From positions 372,001 through 436,000 of the forward strand of contig JAWKVX010000004.1 in assembly GCA_041397825.1 (NCBI GenBank): a stretch of 64,000 bases of DNA. The letters are read 5' to 3'. Origin of the DNA: JANNSX01 sp041397825. GTDB lineage: Bacteria; Pseudomonadota; Alphaproteobacteria; Rhizobiales; Hyphomicrobiaceae. Positions within the stretch are counted from its first letter, which is position 1. Each line of letters begins with the position of its first letter. Under the pieces are notes generated by a model. It was not told where the DNA came from. It worked only from the letters and a program-made list of their open reading frames with translations, and did not search any database. The translations under genes and the position numbers were made by a program. Of the stretch, positions 8,781 to 16,852 are shown piece after piece.

Positions 8781-10215
8781 AATTCCAGCTCGAGAGCTCG
8801 GCGAGCGTCACGCCATGGAGCAGAACGGTGATGTCATTGGGCCCCGGCAGATTGATCTCCAGATAAGCGCCGGCCTTCCACTCCCCAAGCGCGCGATTGA
8901 GCTGGGCTTCCGTCAGATCGAGGGCTCTCAGATCGATCCGGTCCTTGGTTTCGTTGAAGTCGTAGTAGTGCACAAAGGCATCGTCGCCAAGTTTGGCGGC
9001 CTTCGGGACGACGAGACGGTCCGCTCCGGTGCCAGAGGTGATGTAGGTGGTGCCGCCGCCGGGCAGGAAGCGGTCGTTGCCCGAGCCGCCGAGCATGGTT
9101 CGATCGCCCATCCGTCCGGAGATGAAGGTGTCGTTGCCGGCGCCACCCGCCATGACGTCATACTCGGAGCCGCTGACCGCGCCTTTGTCGATGATCCGGT
9201 CATTACCCGCACCGCCATGCATGCGGTCGTTGCCGCGGCCGCCGTTCAGCGCATCGTTGCCGAGCCCGGCGTAGAGAACGTCGTTGCCGTCCTCGCCGAT
9301 CAGCGTGTCGTTGCCGCCGCGACCGTAGAGACGGTCGTTGCCGAACGAACCGTTCAGCGTATTGATGCCGGAATTGCCGTAGATGACGTCGTTGCCAAGG
9401 CTTGCGAGCACGTTCTCGATGGCGAAGAGCTTGTCGTTGCCATGCGAGCCAGTGGCGTAGCCCCACTTTCCCTTCTCTGCGAGGACGACCCGAATGCCGG
9501 CCGATGTCGGGTTCCCGGCCGCGTCATAGGCGATCTGATTGTAGCCGAGGGAATCGATGCCCGATCCGCCGTCGATGATGTCGTCGCCACCGCCGCCGAC
9601 GACGATGTCGTTGCCGGCGCCCGCATAGAGCTTGTCGTTGCCGCCGATGATGCGCGCCTCTACAGCGCGATCGCCATGCAGGTTCTGCTGGTCGCCGAGC
9701 AGGGCGTCGTTGCCGGCCCCGCCATAGAGCGTGTCGTCGCCGCCAATGATGATCGCCGGATTCGGGAACGCGACGTCGCCGACGATGATGTCGTTGCCAT
9801 CGCCGCCGTCCAGGAAGTCGTCGCCGCCCGTGATCTCCGGGAGGCTCTGGTTGCCCTCGAGGGCGATGTAGACATCCCCGGTGATGAAGTCGTCACCGGC
9901 AAGGCCGAGGATCGTATCGTTGCCGCCGATCAGGATGCCGCCATACATGATGTCGGTATCGCCAACCAGCCGCTCGCCGGGGGCTCCGCCATTGGCGCCT
10001 TCGATCCGGTCGTTGCCGCCGCGGATGACCGGTACGGGAGAGGTCGAGGTCGCGCCATCCAGGATCTCGACGACGTCGCCGGAGACGATGGTCTCGCCGT
10101 TGCCGTTGAGCGCTGTCCGGGTGATCATGTCATGGCCGGCGGTGAAATCCGCGTCGACGCTCAGCTGGTCGCCGGCGAATGTGCCGAGCGGGTCGGAGAT
10201 GATGAACGTCGCCAT
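8770..10215 (-). CDS. RTX (hemolysin-type calcium-binding) repeat protein
   Basis: A 481-residue protein made largely of glycine-aspartate nonapeptide repeats of the form GGxGxDxLx, for example GNDRLYGRGGNDTLIGEDG and GGAGNDRI, which bind calcium and fold into a beta-roll after export. There is no Sec signal; the tail after the repeats (about the last 80 residues, ending in LSSWNFIL) is where a type I secretion signal would be, as in other RTX proteins. No type I ABC exporter, HlyD or TolC gene is in the window. No catalytic domain is recognisable in the N-terminal 100 residues, so it could be a surface-layer, adhesion or matrix protein. The repeats create long spurious antisense frames. Confidence 0.85.
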   Translation of the reverse strand: MATFIISDPLGTFAGDQLSVDADFTAGHDMITRTALNGNGETIVSGDVVEILDGATSTSPVPVIRGGNDRIEGANGGAPGERLVGDTDIMYGGILIGGNDTILGLAGDDFITGDVYIALEGNQSLPEITGGDDFLDGGDGNDIIVGDVAFPNPAIIIGGDDTLYGGAGNDALLGDQQNLHGDRAVEARIIGGNDKLYAGAGNDIVVGGGGDDIIDGGSGIDSLGYNQIAYDAAGNPTSAGIRVVLAEKGKWGYATGSHGNDKLFAIENVLASLGNDVIYGNSGINTLNGSFGNDRLYGRGGNDTLIGEDGNDVLYAGLGNDALNGGRGNDRMHGGAGNDRIIDKGAVSGSEYDVMAGGAGNDTFISGRMGDRTMLGGSGNDRFLPGGGTTYITSGTGADRLVVPKAAKLGDDAFVHYYDFNETKDRIDLRALDLTEAQLNRALGEWKAGAYLEINLPGPNDITVLLHGVTLAELSSWNFIL

Positions 10216-10401
10216 GGGAGAATCCTATCGATGCTGTGACCCGCACGGCAGGCTGTGCCCGGCGCAGGGGTGCGCATTGCTACTTCCGGGCAGGTCTGCA
10301 AGAAGCGAGCCCGGCACCCGGTCAATGCCCGCGGACGGTGACGGTTGTCCGCATTCGGATGGAATTAGGGTAAATCGGGCCGACGGATGCGGAGGGGGCG
10401 C

Positions 10402-11646
10402 GTGAGTACGATCAGGACAGTGAGGATCGGCAGGCTCGGCCACGACGGCGACGGCGTGATCGAGGGCGAGGGCGCTCCGGTCTACGTGCCCTTCGCCCTG
10501 CCGGGTGAGATGGTCCGCACCGAGGTCGATGGGGAGCGGGGGAGGCTCCTCGAGGTCGTGACACCGAGTGCCGATCGGCAACGTCCTGCATGCAGGCATT
10601 TCGCCAGCTGCGGCGGCTGCACGCTGCAGCACATGAGGAGTGAGACGTATCTCGCCTTCAAGCGTCGAGTGGTCGTCGATGCGTTCGCCAGCCGCAATCT
10701 GACACCGGCCATCGACGATGTCGTGCCGATACCGCCGGGGACGCGGCGCCGGGTCGTGCTTGCCGCGCAGCGCGCGCACACCGGGGTCGATCTCGGCTTC
10801 CACACGCTCCGGGGCAAAGAGGTCGTCTCCCTCGCGATGTGTCCCGTCGCGGCCCCCGCCATCGTCAGGGCACTGCCGGCGCTGAACAGGCTCGCTGAAC
10901 CGCTGCTGTCGCGGCGGGGCGCGCTGCGGATCGCCGTCACTGCCGCCGACAATGGCCTCGACGTGGCGATCTCGGGCGGCAAGAGCCCATTGGATGGGAA
11001 CGGGCGCATGCGGGCGGTCGAAGCTACTCAGGCCGGCGGCTTCCTCCGCGTCACCGTCGATGATGAACCTCTGATGACCCTCGGCACGCCGGTCGTCGCC
11101 GTCGACGGCATCGAGGTCGCGCTGCCACCGGGTGGCTTCCTGCAGGCCGTGCGAGAATCGGAGGCGGAGCTCCGGCGTCGCGTCCTCGAGGCGACGGCCG
11201 GTCGGAGGCGTATCGCAGACCTGTTCGCCGGTATCGGCACCTTCAGCCTGCCGCTGGCGCGACATGCCGAGGTGACGGCGGTCGAGGGCGACAAGGCCGC
11301 GCTCGCCGCGTTGACGGCTGCGGGCCGAAGAGCGCCGGGTCTGAAACCTGTGAAGGTGCTGGCGCGCGACCTCTTCCGCGAGCCGCTCGCCCGCAAGGAA
11401 CTCGAGGGTTTCGATGCCGTCGTGTTCGATCCGCCCCGCCAGGGTGCCCGGGCACAGGTCGAGGTCCTCGCCAACTCGGCCGTGCCGGTGGTCGTGGCGG
11501 TCTCCTGCAATCCGGCGACGCTGGCGCGCGATGTCCGCATGCTGGTCGACGGCGGCTACGTGCTCGGCCGTGTGACCCCGATCGACCAGTTCCTCTACAG
11601 CCCGCATGTGGAGGTGGTCGCGATGCTCGAGCGGCCGGCCGGCTAG
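10402..11646 (+). CDS. 23S rRNA (uracil-5-)-methyltransferase RlmD-like protein
   Basis: A 414-residue SAM-dependent RNA methyltransferase of the RlmD/RumA (TrmA) family. An N-terminal TRAM-like segment (IGRLGHDGDGVIEGEGAPVYV) is followed by the [4Fe-4S] motif C-x5-C-x2-C in CRHFASCGGCTLQH, the SAM motif DLFAGIGTFSLPLA, DPPRQGA and the catalytic-Cys segment VSCNPATLARD. It would make 5-methyluridine in 23S rRNA or tRNA. I chose the GTG at 10402, since GGAGGGG (10391-10397) sits just upstream; an ATG at 10387 would put that site inside the gene. It converges with the sirtuin gene, overlapping by 4 bases. Confidence 0.88.
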   Translation: MSTIRTVRIGRLGHDGDGVIEGEGAPVYVPFALPGEMVRTEVDGERGRLLEVVTPSADRQRPACRHFASCGGCTLQHMRSETYLAFKRRVVVDAFASRNLTPAIDDVVPIPPGTRRRVVLAAQRAHTGVDLGFHTLRGKEVVSLAMCPVAAPAIVRALPALNRLAEPLLSRRGALRIAVTAADNGLDVAISGGKSPLDGNGRMRAVEATQAGGFLRVTVDDEPLMTLGTPVVAVDGIEVALPPGGFLQAVRESEAELRRRVLEATAGRRRIADLFAGIGTFSLPLARHAEVTAVEGDKAALAALTAAGRRAPGLKPVKVLARDLFREPLARKELEGFDAVVFDPPRQGARAQVEVLANSAVPVVVAVSCNPATLARDVRMLVDGGYVLGRVTPIDQFLYSPHVEVVAMLERPAG

Positions 11647-12350
11647 CCGCCCCCGGAGAGCAGCCGTGAGACGAAGTTCGGGACGATCTCGGTCGCCTTG
11701 CCGTGGATGGCCTCGTGGAACAGGCTCACGCCTTCGGACGGCTCGAGGTTGAGCTCGACCGTGTGGGCGCCCGAGCGGCGGGCGAGAGCGACGAGGCCGG
11801 CCGCCGGGTAGACGGTGCCGCTGGTGCCGATCGACACGAAGAGATCAGCATCGGCGACGAGTGCGCCGATCCGGTCGAGCTCATAGGGCGTCTCGCCGAA
11901 CCAGACGACGTCAGGCCGGATGCGGCCGATGCTGCGGCAGGACGGACAGACGCTCTCGAGCGACATCGCCTCCCGCCAGGCATGCCGGCTGCCGCAGGCC
12001 GCGCACAGCGCCTTGTAGACTTCGCCATGCATGTGGATGAGCCGCCGGGTTCCGGCGCGCTCATGCAACTCGTCGACATTCTGGGTGATGACCGTAACCG
12101 CCGCTGAGTGCTCGCTCTCGAGACGAGCGAGGGCGAGATGGGCCGCATTGGGCGCGACACCGGCGTGGGTCTCCCGCCGCATGTTGTAGAACGCCAGCAC
12201 GCGCTCCGGATCCCGGGCATAGCCTTCCGGCGTCGCGACCTCCCGGTAGTCGATCCTGGACCACAGGCCATCCTTGTCGCGGAAGGTCGAGAGACCGGAC
12301 TCGGCGGAGATGCCGGATCCCGTCAGGATGACGATACGGTCATAGGCCAT
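11643..12350 (-). CDS. cobB: NAD-dependent protein deacylase (sirtuin, CobB-type)
   Basis: A 235-residue sirtuin that removes acyl groups from lysines with NAD. Motifs in order: GSGISAESGLSTFRD (NAD binding), TQNVDELHERAG, the catalytic His in HMHGEVYK, a four-Cys zinc site (CAACG and CPSC), and WFGE. The FYNMRR segment carries the Tyr-x2-Arg pair that in Sirt5/CobB-class enzymes accepts succinyl and malonyl groups, so a desuccinylase activity is plausible. It is divergent from the COG2102 gene, with about 70 bases between the starts. Confidence 0.93.
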   Translation of the reverse strand: MAYDRIVILTGSGISAESGLSTFRDKDGLWSRIDYREVATPEGYARDPERVLAFYNMRRETHAGVAPNAAHLALARLESEHSAAVTVITQNVDELHERAGTRRLIHMHGEVYKALCAACGSRHAWREAMSLESVCPSCRSIGRIRPDVVWFGETPYELDRIGALVADADLFVSIGTSGTVYPAAGLVALARRSGAHTVELNLEPSEGVSLFHEAIHGKATEIVPNFVSRLLSGGG

Positions 12351-12421
12351 GGCCGCTTGCCTCTTGTCGCGGGCTCGTGTCCGGGATAGCGCTCGCGGAC
12401 GGGATGGACAAGGCAGGAGAT

Positions 12422-13084
12422 ATGCGGACCATCGTCAGTTGGAGTTCGGGCAAGGACTCGGCCTGGGCGCTCCACCGCTTGCAGGGGACGGCAGGTGTCG
12501 AGGTGGTCGGCCTGATGACGACGCTCGACAAGCAGCGCCAGCGTGTCGGCATGCACGGGACGCGCCGACGGCTGGTCGAGGCGCAGGCCGCCGCCGTGGG
12601 ACTCCCGGTCGAGATCCTCGAGATCGACTTCCCGGCGCCGAACGACGTCTATGACCGCCTGATGCTCGGTTTCGTCGAGCGGGCGCTGGCCGGCGGCGTC
12701 GAGGCGATCGCCTTCGGCGATCTCTACCTCGAGGATATCCGCGCCTATCGCGAGAGCCGGCTCGCCGGCACCGGGCTCAGGCCGCTCTTTCCACTCTGGG
12801 GCAGCGACACGCGGGAGCTTGCCTTGGAGATGATCGAGGGCGGCCTCGATGCGCGTCTGATAGCCATCGATCTCAAGCAGGTGCCGCGCCGGTTTGCCGG
12901 GGCCCGCTTCGATCGGGAGTTACTCTCGGCGCTACCGGCTGGCATCGACCCCTGCGCCGAAAGGGGAGAGTTCCACACGGCGGTCGTCGACGGCCCGATG
13001 TTCTCCGCGCCCCTCGATGTCGTGGTCGGGAGCATCGAGGAGCGGGACGGCTTCGTCTATGCCGACCTCGCGAGCAGGCTGTGA
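12422..13084 (+). CDS. COG2102 PP-loop ATP-binding protein (Dph6-like)
   Basis: A 220-residue protein of the family that includes eukaryotic diphthine-ammonia ligase. The PP-loop is WSSGKDSAWAL, the adenylation site; FGDLYLEDIRAYRE and PLFPLWG are family hallmarks. Bacteria do not make diphthamide, so the bacterial role is unknown; an ATP-dependent amidation is the likely chemistry. The ATG at 12422 gives the normal N terminus (MRTIVSWSSGKDS), though its AGGAG is unusually close; an ATG at 12404 is the alternative. The stop abuts the stop of the convergent HIT gene. Confidence 0.82.
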   Translation: MRTIVSWSSGKDSAWALHRLQGTAGVEVVGLMTTLDKQRQRVGMHGTRRRLVEAQAAAVGLPVEILEIDFPAPNDVYDRLMLGFVERALAGGVEAIAFGDLYLEDIRAYRESRLAGTGLRPLFPLWGSDTRELALEMIEGGLDARLIAIDLKQVPRRFAGARFDRELLSALPAGIDPCAERGEFHTAVVDGPMFSAPLDVVVGSIEERDGFVYADLASRL

Positions 13085-13507
13085 TCAGCCGCCGGCGAGC
13101 TTGCCGGCCAGCACGCCGGCGTGGGCCTTGATCTTCTCCATGTCGCCCATCTGGCCGGGCGGGCCGAGGGGAACGCCGTCCCAGCAGGGCAGTACGTGAT
13201 AGTGGAGATGAAAGACGGTCTGGCCGCTGGCCGGCTCGTTGTACTGCTCGATCTTGACACCCGGGGCGCCAAAGGCGGCCATGGCGGCGCGGGCGACCTT
13301 CTGGACGGTCAGCAGGCAGGCGGTGAGCTGGGCCGGGGAGGCATCGAGGGCGTTGCGGCAAGGCGATTTCGGAATGACGAGCGCATGCCCTGTGGTCCTC
13401 GGCATGATGTCCAGGAAGGCGAATGTCTCCGCGTCCTCATAGATCTTGAAAGCGGGGATCTCGCCGCGGAGGATCTTGGCGAAAACGTTGCTGGGGTCAT
13501 AGCTCAT
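13085..13507 (-). CDS. HIT family nucleotide-binding protein
   Basis: A 140-residue histidine-triad protein. The His-x-His-x-His active site appears as FHLHYHVLP, preceded by QYNEPASGQTVFH, and the N terminus has the family pattern NVFAKILRGEIPAFKIYEDA and FLDIMPRTTGHALVIPK. Such proteins hydrolyse phosphoramidates and aminoacyl-adenylates (HinT-like). The ATG at 13507 was chosen over a longer frame because it matches the family start (MSYDPSNVFAKI). Confidence 0.92.
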   Translation of the reverse strand: MSYDPSNVFAKILRGEIPAFKIYEDAETFAFLDIMPRTTGHALVIPKSPCRNALDASPAQLTACLLTVQKVARAAMAAFGAPGVKIEQYNEPASGQTVFHLHYHVLPCWDGVPLGPPGQMGDMEKIKAHAGVLAGKLAGG

Positions 13508-13641
13508 TCGAATTCTCGCGAAATTTGCTCTCAATTCAGGCCGGTAAGCTAAGCCCCTCTCGACCTAGATCGTAAACGAGCTGCTAACGGCCTGTTGGTA
13601 GTCTCTAGCCCCCGAGGGAGAGGCGCGAGCGAGATCACGAC

Positions 13642-13947
13642 ATGTATGGCAATCATGGCAAGAACGGCAAGCTCGGCGTCACATTTGCGACCTATCTGAT
13701 CCTCGCATCGTTCGTGCTTGTCGTCGGACGCTATCAGGGGTGGTACCAGATCCGGTCCGACTACGGTGTCGACGTGCCGGTCAAGGGGTTCTTCGATCGC
13801 GCATACGATGCCCGGATCGTCTGTCCGGAGCAGCAGGGCGTCAGGGTCTTTCAGATCAGCGCGCCGACCGTCGAGGCCGCGCGCGAGATCGTCGGACGCG
13901 ACCTGCCGCTCTGCGAGGTTCGCAGCATCACCCGGCATCGCGCCTAG
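13642..13947 (+). CDS. Small single-span membrane protein, unknown function
   Basis: A 101-residue protein that I do not recognise. A basic N terminus (MYGNHGKNGKLG) is followed by one hydrophobic helix of about 20 residues (residues 13-31, TFATYLILASFVLVV) and a soluble domain with two cysteines (ARIVCPEQQ and LPLCEVRSI), which would be periplasmic if the helix is an N-in anchor and might then pair. GAGAGGCG precedes the ATG by about 25 bases, so the ribosome site is not strong. It stands alone between a divergent HIT gene and topA. Coding-like codon use supports a real gene. Confidence 0.6.
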   Translation: MYGNHGKNGKLGVTFATYLILASFVLVVGRYQGWYQIRSDYGVDVPVKGFFDRAYDARIVCPEQQGVRVFQISAPTVEAAREIVGRDLPLCEVRSITRHRA

Positions 13948-14157
13948 ACAGCTTCCGTCCGCAAGTTTCTGAATTCTCTCGGGAGATCAGGTCCGAACCG
14001 GGGTCGCGCCGGAGGTCGCATCGGCTGCGTTTGACAGCATCAACCCGATCCCCCATCTTCTCGGGCGCCGTCGCCAAGGGTGCGGCGTCCGACGGGCCAG
14101 CACTGCTGCCCTCATCCTGATGATCGTTAGATTTGCATAGAGGCGCTACGCTCGAGC

Positions 14158-16845
14158 ATGCGAATTGTCATTGTCGAGAGTGCCGCGAAGGCCAAGACCA
14201 TCAACAAGTACCTCGGCTCGGGATACAAGGTCCTGGCCTCGTTCGGCCATGTCCGCGACCTGCCGGCCAAGGACGGCTCCGTGCTACCCGACAAGGACTT
14301 CGAAATGTCCTGGGAGGTCGACGGCAAGTCGGGCAAGATCATGTCGGAGATCGCCAAGGCGGTCAAAGGTGCCGACAAGCTGATCCTGGCCACCGATCCG
14401 GATCGCGAGGGCGAGGCGATCTCCTGGCACATCCTCGACATCCTCAATCACAAGAAGGTGCTGAAGGGCGTCGACATCGAGCGCGTCGCCTTCAATGCCA
14501 TCACCAAGCAATCGATCCTTGAGGCCTTGAAGCATCCGCGCCGGATCGACGAACCCCTGGTCGAGGCCTATCTCGCCCGACGCGCGCTCGATTATCTGGT
14601 CGGTTTCACGCTGTCGCCGGTGCTCTGGCGCAAGCTTCCGGGTGCCCGTTCGGCAGGCCGGGTGCAATCGGTGGCACTCAGGCTCATCTGCGACCGTGAA
14701 GAGGAGATCGAGCGCTTCAAGACAGAGGAATACTGGACCATCGAGGCGACCCTAGAGACGGCCAAGCGCGAACCGTTCGCCGCCCGCCTGCACGCCATCG
14801 GCGGCGCCACGCTGAAGAAGCTCGACATCAAGGACGAGGCGAGCGCCCGGGCGATCAAAGCCGCGGTCGAGCAACAGAGCTTCAAGGTCGGCCAGGTCGA
14901 GAAGAAGGCGGTGAAGCGGAACCCGTACGCGCCCTTCGCCACCTCGACCCTGCAGATGGACGCCTCGCGCAAGCTCGGCTTCTCGGCCAAGCAGACCATG
15001 CAGGTGGCGCAGCGGCTCTACGAGGGTGTCGACATCGGCGGCGAGACCGTCGGCCTCATCACCTATATGCGAACCGACGGTGTCACCATCGTGCCGGAGG
15101 CCATCAACGCCATCCGCGGCCTGATCGCGCGCGAGTATTCTCAGCGGTATGTCGCCCCCTTCATCCGCGAGTACAAAACCAAGGCCAAGAACGCCCAGGA
15201 GGCGCACGAGGCGATCCGCCCGACCGACGTGACGCGGCTGCCGAAGGAGATGGCTCGGCACCTGCCTAAGGATCAGGCAGGTCTCTATGATCTCATCTGG
15301 AAGCGCGCGGTCGCGAGCCAGATGGCGTCGGCGGAAGTCGACCAGACGACCGCTGACATCGACGTCAAGGGCCGGGACGGCAAGGGCTACGCCTTCCGCG
15401 CCACGGGCTCGGTCATCACCTTCGACGGCTTCCTCAAGGTCTACGACGAAGGCCGCGACGACCGCATCCGTACCATCGAAAAGGGCAAGGACGACCGGGA
15501 GGCGCATACCGCCGACGAGGCCGACGATACCCGGAGCCTGCCGGCGCTGACGACCGGCGATGCCGTGCGCGATAAGGCGATCGAGCCCGAACAGCATTTC
15601 ACGCAACCGCCGCCGCGCTACTCGGAGGCGACGCTCGTCAAGAAGCTCGAGGAACTCGGCATCGGCCGTCCCTCGACCTATGCCTCGACGCTGGCCGTCC
15701 TGCAGGAGCGCGACTACGTCAAGACCGAGAAGAAGCGGCTGATCCCGGAGGACAAGGGCCGGCTCGTGACCGCCTTCCTCAAGAATTTCTTCAAGCGCTA
15801 TGTCGCCTTCGACTTCACGGCCGACCTCGAGGAGAAACTCGACCTCATCTCCGACGGCAAGCTCGAATGGAAGGACGTCCTCCGGGACTTCTGGAAGAAC
15901 TTCATGGTGGCCGTCGACGACACCAAGGAGCTGCGAGTCACTGACGTACTCGAGGCGCTGAACGAGCAGCTCGGGCCGCACATCTTCCCGGACAAGGGCG
16001 ACGGCAGCGACCCACGTGCCTGCCCGACCTGTGGCGCCGGCCGCCTGTCGCTGAAAACCGGCAAGTTCGGCGCCTTTATCGGCTGCTCGAACTATCCCGA
16101 GTGTCGTTTCACCCGGCAGCTCGTCGTGCCGGAGGGCGAGGAGGCGTCGGCGACGCCGCCGGAAGGACGGACGCTCGGCACCGACCCCGAGACCGGCCTC
16201 GACGTGATGCAGAAGGCAGGCCGCTTCGGTCCCTATCTGCAGTTGGGCGAGGCCGCCGAGGGCGAGAAGCCGAAGCGGTCGAGCATTCCGAAAGGCATCG
16301 ATCCGGCGACGATCGATCTCGAGATGGCATTGAAGCTGCTCAATCTGCCGCGTCGGGTCGGCGAGCATCCCGAGACCGGCAAGCCCATCGTCGCCGGCCT
16401 CGGTCGCTATGGCCCCTTCATCGAGCACGACGGCACCTATGCCAATCTGGCGAGCGCCCAGGAGGTGTTCGAGATTGGCCTCAACCGGGCGGTGACACTC
16501 ATTGCCGAGAAAAAGGAGGGCAAGGGCCGTGGCCGGCCGCAGGCCGAGGTGTTGAAGGCGCTGGGTGATCACCCGGCCGAGGGCGGCAAGATCGAGGTGC
16601 TGTCGGGCCGCTATGGGCCCTATGTGAAACATGGCAAGGTCAACGCCACGCTGCCGAAGGGCGTCGAGCCGGCGGCCGTGACACTCGAGCAGGCGGTCGA
16701 ACTGATCGCGGCCCGTGCGGCAAAGGGGCCGGCGCCGAAGGCGAGAGGCGGTCGGGCGAGAGCGAAGCCTGAGACCAAGGACAAGCCCGCGAAGGCCGCC
16801 AAGGGCAGGCGGACGAAGGCAGCGGCTACGGCAGACGAGGATTAG
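14158..16845 (+). CDS. topA: DNA topoisomerase I
   Basis: An 895-residue type IA topoisomerase that relaxes negative supercoils. The Toprim domain starts at once (IVESAAKAKTINKYLG) and has the acidic triad region ATDPDREGEAISWH. The active-site Tyr is residue 303 in GLITYMRTDGV. One Cys4 zinc ribbon lies near residues 622-648 (CPTCG ... CSNYPEC), followed by four topoisomerase C-terminal repeats built on GRFGPYLQLG and GRYGPYVKHG, and a lysine/alanine-rich tail of about 55 residues. That layout is normal for alphaproteobacteria. rnr follows after 7 bases. Confidence 0.98.
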   Translation: MRIVIVESAAKAKTINKYLGSGYKVLASFGHVRDLPAKDGSVLPDKDFEMSWEVDGKSGKIMSEIAKAVKGADKLILATDPDREGEAISWHILDILNHKKVLKGVDIERVAFNAITKQSILEALKHPRRIDEPLVEAYLARRALDYLVGFTLSPVLWRKLPGARSAGRVQSVALRLICDREEEIERFKTEEYWTIEATLETAKREPFAARLHAIGGATLKKLDIKDEASARAIKAAVEQQSFKVGQVEKKAVKRNPYAPFATSTLQMDASRKLGFSAKQTMQVAQRLYEGVDIGGETVGLITYMRTDGVTIVPEAINAIRGLIAREYSQRYVAPFIREYKTKAKNAQEAHEAIRPTDVTRLPKEMARHLPKDQAGLYDLIWKRAVASQMASAEVDQTTADIDVKGRDGKGYAFRATGSVITFDGFLKVYDEGRDDRIRTIEKGKDDREAHTADEADDTRSLPALTTGDAVRDKAIEPEQHFTQPPPRYSEATLVKKLEELGIGRPSTYASTLAVLQERDYVKTEKKRLIPEDKGRLVTAFLKNFFKRYVAFDFTADLEEKLDLISDGKLEWKDVLRDFWKNFMVAVDDTKELRVTDVLEALNEQLGPHIFPDKGDGSDPRACPTCGAGRLSLKTGKFGAFIGCSNYPECRFTRQLVVPEGEEASATPPEGRTLGTDPETGLDVMQKAGRFGPYLQLGEAAEGEKPKRSSIPKGIDPATIDLEMALKLLNLPRRVGEHPETGKPIVAGLGRYGPFIEHDGTYANLASAQEVFEIGLNRAVTLIAEKKEGKGRGRPQAEVLKALGDHPAEGGKIEVLSGRYGPYVKHGKVNATLPKGVEPAAVTLEQAVELIAARAAKGPAPKARGGRARAKPETKDKPAKAAKGRRTKAAATADED

Positions 16846-16852
16846 GTCGGCG

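Noticed and set aside
8815..10239. 474-codon plus-strand frame opposite the RTX gene, rich in VVAxAA repeats
   Set aside because: Its repeats are simply the complement of GGxGND codons; the RTX reading explains the pattern.
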